A stretch of DNA of 64,000 nt from assembly GCA_000499405.2 (NCBI GenBank), contig HG738139.1:380564-444563 (forward strand), in the 5' to 3' direction. Numbering within the stretch: the first letter of the stretch is position 1; each line of letters opens with the position of its first letter. The position numbers and the translations under genes are program-made. A model generated the notes under the pieces. The model saw only the letters and a program-made list of their open reading frames with translations, was not told the DNA's origin and searched no databases. Positions 49,804 through 61,990 of this stretch are shown here, piece after piece. Source of the DNA: Onchocerca volvulus. Taxonomy: Eukaryota > Nematoda > Chromadorea > Rhabditida > Onchocercidae.

Positions 49804-51265
49804 ATGTCCACATTTTCAATCGATATTCATTGGGAAGAAGGATGGGACAGCATAAAATTCAAGCAGAATATTTTATTAAACAGGTTAGGAATATGTGAAA
49901 TTATTGTAAATTCAAGCTTATTCTTTCATTCATCTCCATATTTAATTTACTAACAAAAACTCCTCACACTTAAAGTTGATTAAATCCTTCGTATATTTCT
50001 GTTTACTTTATTTATTCGATGAGGAAATTGTCAGGTGGCGAAGAACTTTCAGCATTTTTGGTGCTTAGGGAAGTATACAAAAATGTCGTTCTGGAAAGCA
50101 TTATTTTCTGTGAATGAAATAAACTATATTCTTATTGTTAAGTATATAATTTGCTATTTGCTGTCAAGAGCAACAAAAAGTAAACTCTGATGAATAGGAC
50201 ACATTATCCATCCCATAAGAGATGAAAGATTGCATTTTTGAACAGAATTTAGGAGAATGACTGCTTAATTAATTCGCGAGATGAGAAGAGGGAGGGTATC
50301 AAATTCTGTTAAAGAGGAGATCAAATAGCTTTAGAGACTTGGAATTTATTGAATCTTATAGTATTTCAGTAACATCATCAAAATGTTTTAGACCATACCA
50401 TGCTAATAATTTATTGTTTTCAAAATTTGAAATGAAAAATATAACGTAAAAGTGACTTTCAGATTAACATCTTTATTGGGCGATGAAAGAGAAGCTACCA
50501 AAGAAAATGTCGGGAGTAAAAAACACGAGATATTGGGAAAATATGGGAGAAGAAGAGGTAAATGATATGTCAGATGGCAATAGCATTCCATATAATCCCG
50601 AAGAGTTATCCTTGGGATGTGATAATGAACTACATTCCATATTGGCTGTATTACTTTGCATGGTCTCAATATAACCTTTGAAATTTATGAACCGAAAGCA
50701 GTTTCAATGATATTTTAATGCAAGTGAACTTCATATATGGAGACTTCCCTTTTTGTTATTTGCTGAATCTTACAACGACTTTCACTCTAATTTGGAAGCA
50801 TGAACGAACATAAGTGATAAAATGATAAATAATTTTGATAAATTTGCTTCTTTCTATAGATCATTTGTTCGATTTCTTAAAATAATTATTTCGTACACGA
50901 TTCCACTCCACTTTATTTGAAATAATCATTTCTAAATAGATAAAGATTATGAAGTTGATTATCCGTTCATAACTGTTAAATAATTCTTATCAAGATTGGA
51001 ATTTTAACATTTTAAGAATTTTATTTGCTCGCAGTTTCTTTAAATTCAGAAATGGCGTCATTTATACGGCATAATTGTTCGAGATCCCAATACGGCACAT
51101 CCTGCAAATATTACGAAAATTCCTGATGCTGTCGAACTTTGAGGGAACACATGACAAAAGAAGTGGCCGAAATGGAGCCCTGAACATGCTGAATAGTTTA
51201 AGGATTCTGCAGTGAAAGCTGTCCGTAAGCGACTTTTGAAGATCTTAAAAGACGGGACTTTTGTA
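49804..51265 (+). pseudogene. SF3A3: Decayed SF3A3 (SF3a60) copy with retained introns
   Basis: Pieces match the C-terminal half of splicing factor SF3A3 in order: LTSLLGDEREATKENV (50464-50511), NSIPYNPEELSLG (about 50580-50618), then in another frame IPYWLYYFAWSQYNL (about 50637-50682), PKAVSMIF, and after a GT-AG intron ending at 51049, KWRHLYGIIV and DPNTAHPANITKIPDAVEL, followed by KDSAVKAVRKRLLKILKDG. In a working protein IPYWLYKLHGL and IPNTAHFANVTQIEDAV are the corresponding conserved stretches. Several frame changes and stops interrupt the frame, and the CEICG cysteines of the matrin-type zinc finger are replaced by stop-containing sequence. An exon-like piece at 49804-49883 (FSIDIHWEEGWDSIKFK) may be the upstream part. 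Retained introns suggest duplication at DNA level, not retrocopying. Confidence 0.82.
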
Positions 51266-51929
51266 CATTTATTATTTTGTCTATTTCCGGTTCTCACCAT
51301 GAAAATAGTGTCTCTCAATCCTATTTTTGCACTTTATAATCATTAAACGGACATCGTTAATTCATTATTTTTAGTTTATCCAAATCAAAGGACCAAGCTG
51401 TTAAAGTTTTCATTATTCATCTAATTTGGAGATTAGACAGATGACAGCAAATAGTAAAGCAATTTTCAATTTCTATTATCGTTATAATAGAAAGAAGATC
51501 TCAAATATCAGAAGTTGTTATTTTAATTTCGGAAGAATATATTCTCCATATGGATAAATTTGATTGTTTTCTAGGTCTGTTCGAATAGTAGCTATTAACA
51601 GTACTTAAATTTTGCGGTAAGATGGTTTTTCAAAATTCGTATTATTGATGTATTCAAAATGAAAAAAAAGAAAAAAAGAAAAAATTGAATTTAATTGGCA
51701 AAAGTAAAAAATTATAAACAAATAAACCAAACATTGGTGAGACTCTTTCCAACAAAAAATACATGAAATTTAAATTCAAATCTGTGAAATTTAAAATAAA
51801 GGCAAGAGAAGAAATCTCAGACACAGAAATAAAAATGTGAACAAGCAGAAGATAAACAAAAGCTGAACAAAAACATTCAATTGAACATGTTGACGGTTAG
51901 ACATCGATTAGTAATTGCTATAGTTGTCT
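51266..51929. other. Intergenic between SF3A3 copy and ICE2 end
   Basis: AT-rich, no exon seen. It should hold the 3' UTR of the minus-strand ICE2 gene; AATAAA-type signals occur in both orientations. Confidence 0.5.
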
Positions 51930-54900
51930 TTAAAGCGTTTGTGACACCTGAGGCGCATCGAAATCAATAAATTTTAAACGTTTGCTACGAGCAGAAGTCC
52001 TTAAATTGCCTCTAAAATTTCCTCTTGAATGATTACGTTTTCCACGCCTTTTGGATCGGTGAATTGACGACGATTTTCGGGTACCAATTATTTCCTCCTG
52101 CAACGGATCACCGAATATATCATCTGCATCTTTGAATTGCTGATCACTATCATGTATTGTTGCACCTGTAATTTGATTTGAAGGTGAAAAGCACATGAAA
52201 CTGTATTAAAGCTAAACATTTTTAACAAAATTAAAAGATCATCTAGATAATTAAGATAAAGCAAGAACATACTATCTTTATTTTGTTCTTTTCCTAGATT
52301 TTTTGGCACGATACCATCTTTTTTGGCTCCAAATGAAGCTGGTATTCGTTTTTGTACGATATGGTACACAAGCACTAAATGCTCGTCAATTCCACGAAAA
52401 ACTTCCTCAACTGGCCGTAAACGTTCGTCAAAATATAGCTGCTTCAACTGTTTCTCCGTCAAATATGCATCTTTCCTAAAGGAAACTAATAAAAGACTTG
52501 GTTTTAATTTAAAAAAGAAAAAAAAATCGAATGGGATGTTTACCACACACGTGTCGAAACAATCTAAGAAAAGAGAGTATCTAGAATTCATCGCACGATA
52601 TTCATTAGTGCTTCCTGAAATATACTTCGAATATAGAGCTAAAAATAGCCATGACTTCATGACTAGTATTTATAAAAATTAAAAAAAAATTACACTTCAT
52701 CTGTTGGAAGTAAAATTTGTAATTTGTTCGATTCTTTCCGAATCAGGTAATTGCCTGGTTGAAGAGATTCTAATTTCACGACTATCTTTTTCAGCCATTG
52801 TGTCCGTTCTTCAGCACTGCAATATAATACAATCAATTCAATCAATGTAGTAAAAAATTCAAGTTTTGGGAATCAGTTTGAATTACTATTAAAACTTTTG
52901 TGGATTACTGCATCTAACTTATAATTATTTTAATTTTATTTCCAAGTCACTTTGATTAGTTTATTTCATAGAGCACTAAAAGAATACTAACAGTTTTCGT
53001 AGGTCTGGTCGATTTGCTGCTAACATATTTTCATTGTAAAGTTCTCTCTGAAGAAGATGCTGCTCCAAATAATGTATTCTGCAAACAAATAAATATGAAT
53101 ATTTATTCCGTTTTAGTGAATTAACTGAGGATTTGAATTCCAAATCGAAAATTCAGAGTCAAATTTAAAATCAAAAACTTGTAAAAAAAAGCAAAGAAAG
53201 AACAATGTGGTACAAACAAAAAAAAAAAAAAAAAAAAAATGCAGTACCTTAAGCGAACAAGCTGTAAGGCACATTTTAATTTGCAACGAAAATAATCGTG
53301 CAGCCATTCTTCATCATCCAACCTCTGGAATAAAAATTCTTGATTTAGAAAAAAAAGCAGTGGAAAATAGAAAATGAATATAAAATAAAGGATTCAGTAT
53401 CTTTTCTCAACCTGCATGAATTCTGTTTTCTCTATAAAACTTGCTATTAAATACTCTTCCTTTCTTCGGAAATTTTCCAGAATCTCAAACCTCAGCTCCA
53501 AATTCGGCAGCATATTCAATTTTGTGAACAATACTCAACTCATTCCCCATTGCATCAATACCATCGTTATTAGATCGTATAATTAGATCAACATCTTGCA
53601 TTCCATCATGTCCAAGTGAAAATAACGTATAACGCTTACTGAGATCAGCACCATTAAATGAGGAAGGAATAGAACTCTGGTCCAATTCTAGAAAATTAAT
53701 TTTTTAAAAAGGCCAATTCCTAAATTTATCTAAATCAAATGTTCAATTTCAAAAAAGATCAGTGAAAGAATGATATATCTTAGCTGGAAGTATTTTTGTT
53801 ATTAATAAATTTGAATCATTTTAAAGCTTTACGAGAAGTTTGACTTCGTTATATTTGAAAAGATATATTTTTTTTATAAAATTCCATGCAGACCTCTATA
53901 ATCGTCTGCAATATCATTATCATTGGTGCCCATTTTATTCATAATATCACCAAGAATGTCATCGCAAATCCTGAGAATAATCAGTAGTATAATGAGAAAT
54001 AAAAATATATCAAATGAGATCTGTGATATACATCGTATCAAAACACTGTTGAAATATATTACAATAAAATATGCACATAAAAATTTGAAAATCAGGGGAA
54101 ATATCAGGAGTTATAGATAATTTGAGTATATTTAGAAAAAATAATCAGAATAAATTTAAATATTCCAATAAATTCCGTCATAATAACTCTAACAGAACTT
54201 ACTGTGTCGCAACAAATGATGATGCTGGAGATGACGATGGCACAGCAGGATTTTGATTATCATTCGCTTCTTTTCTGCTAGCTTTATCGGACGGTAAATT
54301 TGCATGTGTTTCCTCATTATCAGCAGTTTTATCAACAATAATCAAATTGCTTTCATTATCTGCTTCTTAAAAAATAAAAAAAATTTAAAAGACCTATAGT
54401 AGCTGTCACTCATTTCACGTCGATATAATTTAACAACTTTAAATTAAAACCTGATTAAAGTACATGATTTATTCCATTAAGTTGCATGATTTCAAATCTT
54501 CAAAACAAAATTTCTGAAAATATAAATCAATCTGATTGTACCTTGTTTCATTTGATTAACTTGTCCCAGTTTTGTACGATTAATTCGCTGCCGGCCACCC
54601 GTTTTCGCTGACATTTTCTCCTCCGCTTCCTTTTTCAAATTACCGTGAATTGCTAATTTCACAGAAAACTTCAAATATCGTCGCCATAATGATGGACCGT
54701 TGATTGACGTTTCGATGCATGGTTTACTGACAAGACATACATTTTCAAAACGATCTAAGAAAAAATAATTGACCAAAATTTAAAATTGGAAAAATTTTTG
54801 TAATTTAACAAGCTTCGAAAAGACTTCAAACTTTTTTTTATTAATGACTTCTTATTAAACATAAATAGATAACGATTAATAGAGGATAATAATGGCAATA

Positions 54901-57900
54901 TTTATTCGCAAACTTTTAAAGGTAATCCTTACTCGTCCTTTCACTAAAGCAGCGCTTTACTACAACTGGCATCAGATATGTACAGGAATCAGCGATCCAT
55001 GGATTACACAATATTTTCAAAGCACTACTTGAGCACATTACAACGCGTACTCCATATTTGACCGCTAAATGCATCGCAAATTCATCGGATTCAAGTGGAT
55101 ACTAAAAAAAAAAAAAAAAAAAAAAAAGAAACGAAGATCAGATAAAACAAAAAGCAAATATGAAATTATTTTTTTTGGAGATAAACAGAGATCAAGAGAA
55201 TGAAAAACTTTTTTAGGTTATGTGGTTCTTAAAAGCGAAGCACTAAAAAAAAACTACAAACTTTTGTTTTTTCGGTTGGTGGATACTGCGCTGATATATC
55301 TTCCACCAAACGATTAAATATAAAACGACGCCTTTCATTCGGTAAAGTAATTTTCGGTATTTTACCCTGATAGAGCACTGCCTTTTTTGTTAAAATTGTT
55401 AATGCGTCAATTGTTAAATCCTTCATCTCTTCATTATAAATTGGTGCACCATACTGACAATGAAGTGATGACGCACGAGATCTTAATCGATCCTAAACAC
55501 GCAAAAATATCCAATATCTACTGAAATGAGAAATCTGGTAACCATTTTATTAAATCTGCTTTGTCGTATTTCTAAAATATTACAATCCAGTTCAACCATT
55601 AGGTATTTTAAAATTTAGTGTTTTTTAGTGTAAAATATAATAAAAAATACCAAAAACACCAAAAAAAAAATAATACATTTTCATTGAAAATAGTTGCTAA
55701 ATAGGGACCATATCTTGAAGCTTCATCTATTTAAAATCTAAAGTTGTTTATGCCTTCATGAAAAATTTTGCAATTAAACATCCTTTATCAAATGTTCATT
55801 ATCATACCAAAACATAGGAAATAGCTCGTTGATTGCTACAATTATATACTGATTTTTTTCTAGAACGGAGACTGTGCAGAACCAATTCTTGATATTGCAT
55901 ACGCTCATTCTTCAATTTTTCATCCATAATCTGCAAGCAAGTCAAAATTTTGGAGGTGAAAAGCTTAAACGGGAGCAAAATTTTGACTTGTACAAATGAA
56001 ATAAACCAGCACAGAGCACTTTTGTCCCGCTCTTCAAGTTCATTTTGATTATACAATAAATTGTGGCAATTCTGTGTTCAAATCTATCAGTTTTATCAGT
56101 AAAATGCAAAAAAAAAGAAAAAAAAAACGAATAATAATCAAACCATCCCATCATAAATAATGATCAAAACCAGACGAAACAAAATAAAGTGAATAGAATA
56201 AAAAATTTTCTGAAATATTTTCATAAACACTAAAACTTCAAATCTACTACACCAAATATTTACTCATATATGGAATAGAAGTCATCAAACTAATAATAAA
56301 CACTGCGGCTCAATAACTTCTATGATCCCAAATTAAAACATATAAAAAGTAATATTTGTCAACAAAAAATAAATAAAAACATCACTAAACCAAACCTCTA
56401 CAAGAGGATAACTACCATAAAACAACTTCTTGTCCTTTCCAAATTAAATGTCAAATTTATTAACTTTGATTGCTCAGTAAAAGACTTTCATAACGAAAAA
56501 CATTCATGTTGTTTGCTTCATTATTTGAAAAGACATTTTATGAAATCAAACAATAAAATAATTGAAAAATAAGGGATGGTTAATTAAATATTAACAAATA
56601 TACAAGTTGAATACTGACTCGAAGTTCCTGTCGATTCTGTTGAAAGCGTGGCTGTGAATGATTAGCATTCAGAAAATTCGCTACAATAGCCACATAACGT
56701 TGATGATCAATCGGTCTTTGGACAAGTGAACGATATTTCCTCAATATTTTTGGAAATGGTGGTGCCCATGGCATATCTTCCCGATCAATCTAAAAATAGT
56801 TAATTCAAATATATAAAGATAATACATTTTTGGGAAAAAAAAAGCAGCATTTTCCTATGCACCGATTGCTAATTTAGATTTCGAATCCTAATTTGATTTT
56901 TTCCTAAAAGAGTATTAAAAAGCAGAACTGTACATCATTCTGATACAAATTTTAATTTTAATACCAATTCTTAGCTTTAAATGCAAATTGAATATTATGA
57001 ATCGTACTTGAACTCTACTATCCTCTGATTTTGGATAAGCCTTTTCGCGTTGCTTTTCAACATATTTCTGCAGTGCTTCCTCTCTGAAAATAAATCAAAA
57101 AATCCACTGTGGAAAAAAAAATTTATTTGAACTCTTTGCAAAGCAAAGTATCAAGGATCAAAAGATCCGAAAAAGAAAGATAAAAAATAAACGACTTATT
57201 GATCAGAAATTTCTCAATATCTTCACAAGCAAATAATTCCACTATTTTAAAAAAAAAAAAAAAAAAAAAGAAAAAATGGATAGTGAAGGCGACCATAATG
57301 TTCAAAAGAAAATAAAATAAATTTATATGTAAAAGAAATAATCTGTATTATTCAATAATAAACTTCTAGCTAAAATAAAAAACCCTGAAAAAAATTTAAG
57401 AAAAAAATTAAACCATTAAAGAAACTATTTTTCTCTGTACTTACTTCGAATAACCTTGTTTGGCCAATTTATGAAGTGCAATGTTAGTCGGTACTTTCGC
57501 TTCTCGTTTTTCTGATTCTTGTTTTGCCGATTTGTTAGATTTATAGCTTGTTTCCGGAGTATCCGGTATCTCGCTTTCTTTTTTCCACTTGCTCAACTTT
57601 CCAGTATTTCCCAATTTTTTATCCTGTATGCGTGAACCAGAGATAGTGGTGATTCCTTGTCTTTTTTGAGTGAAGTCTTTCAATGAGACTGAGTGACTAT
57701 CATCCGATATATAAGTCTTTTGAAATTGATCATCTTTGTCCGCTTGTTTTCCATGCTCAGAAAAAGTGAAAAAAAAAAGTTTATCCTCAAATAATTTGTG
57801 GTATCAGCTAAAATTCGAAAAAGGAATATTTTTTTAAATATTTGATTCGGCTAAGCTTTATTCCATATTTCAATATATGAATACTAGAAATCGAATACAT

Positions 57901-58431
57901 AATAGAACTCGGAATTTAATGTTTGTTAATGCATAATACAAATGCATATAAGAGCAGTTATCAGTTCGAGAAAAGTCTCATAACAGTCAAGAAATGTTAA
58001 TAATTATAAGGAAAAACCTAAATAGAACCAGGCAGAAATTTATCAATATTCAGTCATATCCAGTCTAATATGTTCCGATTATATAAAAAATAGATAAATA
58101 AATAGATATCAATTAGACTGATAATATTGGTTTCTGCCGAATTATTTCACTTAATCTATTTATTGATTTGGTAATTCAGCAACATACTACAACAGTGATA
58201 AATAAAGAAACCTTCATTATCTCGAGATCCTTCATTTTTCGACGGCAATGCCCAATATGGTGGATTGTTAACAAATAAAATCTCTTCTCCTTTCGTTTTC
58301 TCCAATATTTGTTCGTCACGACATCGATCACAAAATAATGCATTATGTGAAATAATAGTATTTAAATCGGTATCTAAATTTAGGAATGGGCAGCGTGAAG
58401 CTGCTTGTGAACCACGCCATTCTTCGCCCAT
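51930..58431 (-). CDS. ICE2: Little elongation complex subunit 2 (ICE2/NARG2) homologue, 16 exons, one frame break
   Basis: Exons: 58431-58212, 57742-57445 (5' edge uncertain), 57083-57008, 56789-56619, 55930-55808, 55492-55262, 55101-54933, 54754-54542, 54365-54203, 53970-53894, 53687-53412, 53324-53248, 53078-52992, 52816-52694, 52475-52273, 52165-51930; about 913 residues. The start follows TTATTTTCAG-TTTT, a likely spliced-leader site. Homology to human ICE2 is visible in PWAPPFPKILRKYRSL (start of the conserved N-terminal block), CSSSALKILCNPW, and the C-terminal NARG2 domain: YTLFSL, HKIEYAAEFGAE, LESLQPGNYLI, VLVYHIVQKRIPASF. The middle is acidic and low complexity, the tail basic. ICE2 works with ICE1 and ELL in snRNA gene transcription. 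Within exon 11 the frame must shift by one base near 53490-53488, so this allele is either mis-sequenced, uses a 31-base intron, or is damaged. Confidence 0.88.
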
Positions 58432-58929
58432 AAAACTGAAAATAATGAATTAAATTTTATAAAAAAAAATTTTAATTTTAGCAAAAATTTGTCCGCAAGC
58501 TAATTCGAATTTCATAAATTTAGGGATTTTTTTGGAAAATGAAAAAGTAAAGTACTTTAATGCTCAAAATTATCAAAAATCATTCAAATTTTTCGAAAAA
58601 ATTCAGAATTATGGATGTTTTGGGAAATGATTGATGCATTCTTCGAGAATACAGCTAACTTTGCTTAACACTTGCGCAGATGGTGAATTAGTGAAAGCTT
58701 CACTTCCACAACTTGAAATAACCAAATTATACGCGAAATCCCAAAACAATCAATGAAAAGTAACAGACAAATGTAAATTATCATATGTTATGCGAGAATC
58801 ACATCGACTTCAATGTTTCACGTCACCAACAAGGACGAGCTGTAAAATCCGTATTAGATGGATGGCATAATGACCAAGTGAAAAAAAAGGAGAAATTTCT
58901 TAAGAACTTTCCTTTGTTTAAAGGGATAT
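58432..58929. other. Upstream region of ICE2
   Basis: The spliced-leader acceptor CAG lies at 58438-58436 (minus strand). A short plus-strand frame from 58785 (NHIDFNVSRHQQGRAVKSVL) runs into the adjoining repeat and has no support as a gene. The repeat block restarts at about 58930. Confidence 0.45.
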
Positions 58930-59860
58930 CAACGGGAGGAGAGTATCCGATGATTCATTGTGCAGGGAGAAAGGAGTTCAGATGTCATCTGTCCTTCTTC
59001 AACTCCAGCACAACATATTAAGATTTTTAGAACGAAAGGACACTGAAAGAATTGAAATTGCACGAGTAAATGCAAATGAAACATTGCAAATGCAGTTAGT
59101 ATGCATCTCATTGAAAGTGCGCGCTCATGTGATATCTTTTCTTTCTCTTTCTGATTGTCACTGATTAGTAATCTGTCCATTGTTGACATCGCTGGAATAC
59201 TAAAAATGGAACGAATTAATGTGACCTTGATGAATGGTACATTGACCACTACCTGTCTGGTTTGTCTGATACCACGTTAATGAATAATTGGTCGAATTAT
59301 TAAGTTCGTATGTTCGACTGTTTCCACTGGTAGTAGTTATGATCTATGGGATGGCATTCATCCGTTCTGTCATTTTTTGGGAAGTCTCTGTTTTAACAGC
59401 GACAACATACATCGGTAATGATGGATCTGAATCTCAACTAGGCTCATTATTGCATAAATGAATAAATTCTGATTTTCAATTAATTAGACGAATTTCCGAC
59501 CAGTCACTGCAGAATCCTGTCAATCATTTAAGAACATTTGTTTTAAATAATCTTTTTCATCCAAAACATCTGAAAGAATGCAAAGATTTCGTATTATGCT
59601 AATCGATTTTTCAAAGAAAAATACGAAAAAATACTGATAAAAATAAAATGCAGATTTTGCACTATTTTTAGTTTATTTTAATTACACTCAAAAAACAAAT
59701 AAATGAAATAAACGGACGTTGGACAATTAACGACAAATGCATTTTGGACATGGGAACTTAAATTGATAATAATGAGTATATGTATGATTCTTAATGCTCA
59801 CTTGTTTACTTCTCTATCAATGTAAAGTACCTTTTGAATTCATCGATCAATTAAATATCA
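58930..59860 (-). repeat. Long repeat family, copy 10 (B type, reverse)
   Basis: Closely matches copy 2 (30935-31400), including the TTGCACGAGTAAATGCAAAT segment. The hairpin at 59385-59410 has one mismatch (GTCTCTG/CAGCGAC). The left edge lies only about 500 bases from the ICE2 start. Confidence 0.82.
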
Positions 59861-60029
59861 TTTTTGACAATTATAGCTTCTTTACAACGACGAGTTTCCA
59901 AAACAAGGAAGAAAATATTTCCTTTATTGCAATTTATCTACGAGATGAAGTTTAGGAACAAATATACCGGAAAAATTATTTGCCTAATCTTTGTCTTAAT
60001 GATTCGAAGACTGGAAAACATCATTTATT

Positions 60030-60290
60030 TGGCCTGCTTGATCCACTCAAATGAATGACTGATTACTGGATATGTTTGTTCGACCGATTCTATTGATAGT
60101 GATTCGGTTGATAGCATCCAACAATACAGTCTGGATGGTAGTAAGCACTTTATCATTTGTTGAAAAATTGCTTTTCCATCAGCGACAATAAACATTAGAC
60201 GGCGAATCTGAATCTTTTTGGTATTTGTTGACAGTGATGAATTCACTATGACTGATAATATATCACAAAGTACATTTATCTTTCCATTTT
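60030..60290 (-). repeat. Long repeat family, copy 11 (degenerate, reverse)
   Basis: Only scattered landmarks survive: GGCCTGCTTGATCCA, TTCTATTGATAGT, and TTTTCCATCAGCGACAATAA with a broken hairpin. Sequence to about 60950 shows no gene. Confidence 0.55.
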
Positions 60291-60949
60291 GACATGGAAG
60301 GTACGTAAATTTTTTTTTATTTAAGCCAATTTGTCTGGCATGAAGTCGTTTTGCAAATTTATTTGTCAAGTTTTCAATTACAAACTGCTTCTTTTCTTAT
60401 ACTAATCTTTCGATATAAGTTGGAGATTAACATATTTAAGTAACAACCATCTGTTCCAGTGAATTTTTGCATCAATCTGCTCATATCATATCGCTCACCT
60501 TAAATTGTTACCAGTTTAAAGTTTCACCGAATTCAAAATTATCGTCGCAGAAGTTTGCCGCAATTTTTGAAAAGCAATCGAAATTCAGTTACTCAATTTT
60601 CAATGGTTGATGATAAACTACTCCGGTGAATGTAATATTTGATCCAGTCACAAATACACTTCGAAATATCGTTGTCTTTCTTTATTCATAAATGATACAT
60701 TTATATTTTCACCTTACATGCACCTTCTTTTGGATTTAATTGATATCTAAATATCAGTTCCGACAGTAATCGTCATTTACAGGTGACGAATTCCAAAAAA
60801 CCTATGAGACCACTACTCACCATCTGATTTTGTGCATATCAGAGTAAATAAAACAGATTGTCGACAGACCGTACAAGCGACTCAGGCTGCTATATGTTCA
60901 ACAATCATATATTACTGGCAAGAAAAACAGATCGATTATCTCAGAAATT

Positions 60950-61990
60950 TCTGAATTGTTAATTAGAAAGAATATAAAAGCATGATGTGACTTTATATTC
61001 TTTTTATCATTTTCTAGTATTCAGTTGTATTCTCACCATTTGTATATAATAATGAAGTACTATTTGCCCTTTATTCGATGTGTACGGTTAATTGATTCTG
61101 CGGTGCATTTCGGAATAGAGAAGGCCAGATTTCCTTAAGAAAAGTACTTCGTATTTATTGAGATTTCCTTAAGAAAAGTATTTTACAATCAGTTGGTTAG
61201 AAATCTTCATAGCGCTGAAAAATTTCAGAAAAAGATTCTAAATCACCGATAGTTTAATCAATCAAAAAAAAAGTGACAATTTCAAATCACTGATTTTAAC
61301 TATATAAGCAATTTGATGCTATTTTAAAAAATTTGCACGTCTTCAATATAATTATCTCTCACTCACTGCATAAATGTTAATTAGATAATTCACTTCGCTA
61401 TTGTAATTCCTGATACAATATTCAAAAAGACTCTTGATTAAAATAGTGAAATTCTTATTATTTCCATAAAGCGCTTTTTTGATCTTATCTATTTAATGAC
61501 AGAAATGATGCAAATGATTGGCCTTTAGTGATTAATATTGACAAATCAGGAGAAGAGAATTAACTTTGATCATAATAATTTAATAATTATATCGCCATAT
61601 TTCAAAGCTGTACCAAAATATAGAGCATTTAGCAATTTTGAAACTGCGGATTGTCGCATTAATCAAATGAATCATTTCTTTGAATTTATTAATAATCAAT
61701 ATCATGAAAATTTTTAATTAAGCGATCTAAAATTGTTTCTTAGACGAAAAGTAAGAATATAATAAAGACCTTCCTTTTTTAATATATTTTCTGCTTATCA
61801 ATCCGTCTAAAATTTCAGCTCGAATACATAGGAACAGTTTGACAAATTTTTATTAGATTTCGAAATCGTAGCAGCCAACTAATCAGCCATTAACATCTGC
61901 ATGGATATCTAGTTTATTCCTATGGTATATTTACATCTAAACTTCAGCTTGTGGGAGATAAACCGCGGTAATTTACAAAATAGTTTTTTT
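60950..61990 (-). repeat. Reverse copy of the 37840-39060 flank segment
   Basis: 61850-61930 is almost the exact reverse complement of 37840-37920, and 61010-61110 corresponds in reverse to 38630-38760. No coding capacity was seen. Confidence 0.75.

Noticed and set aside
50562..50577. A 16-base GT...AG stretch that would restore frame in the SF3A3 copy
   Set aside because: Far too short for a nematode intron; simple decay of a pseudogene explains the shift.
51058..51318. Minus-strand 86-residue frame
   Set aside because: It is the shadow of the SF3A3-derived plus-strand sequence.
58785..59021. Plus-strand 78-residue frame near the ICE2 start
   Set aside because: It runs into repeat-family sequence, has no splice-site support and no family resemblance.
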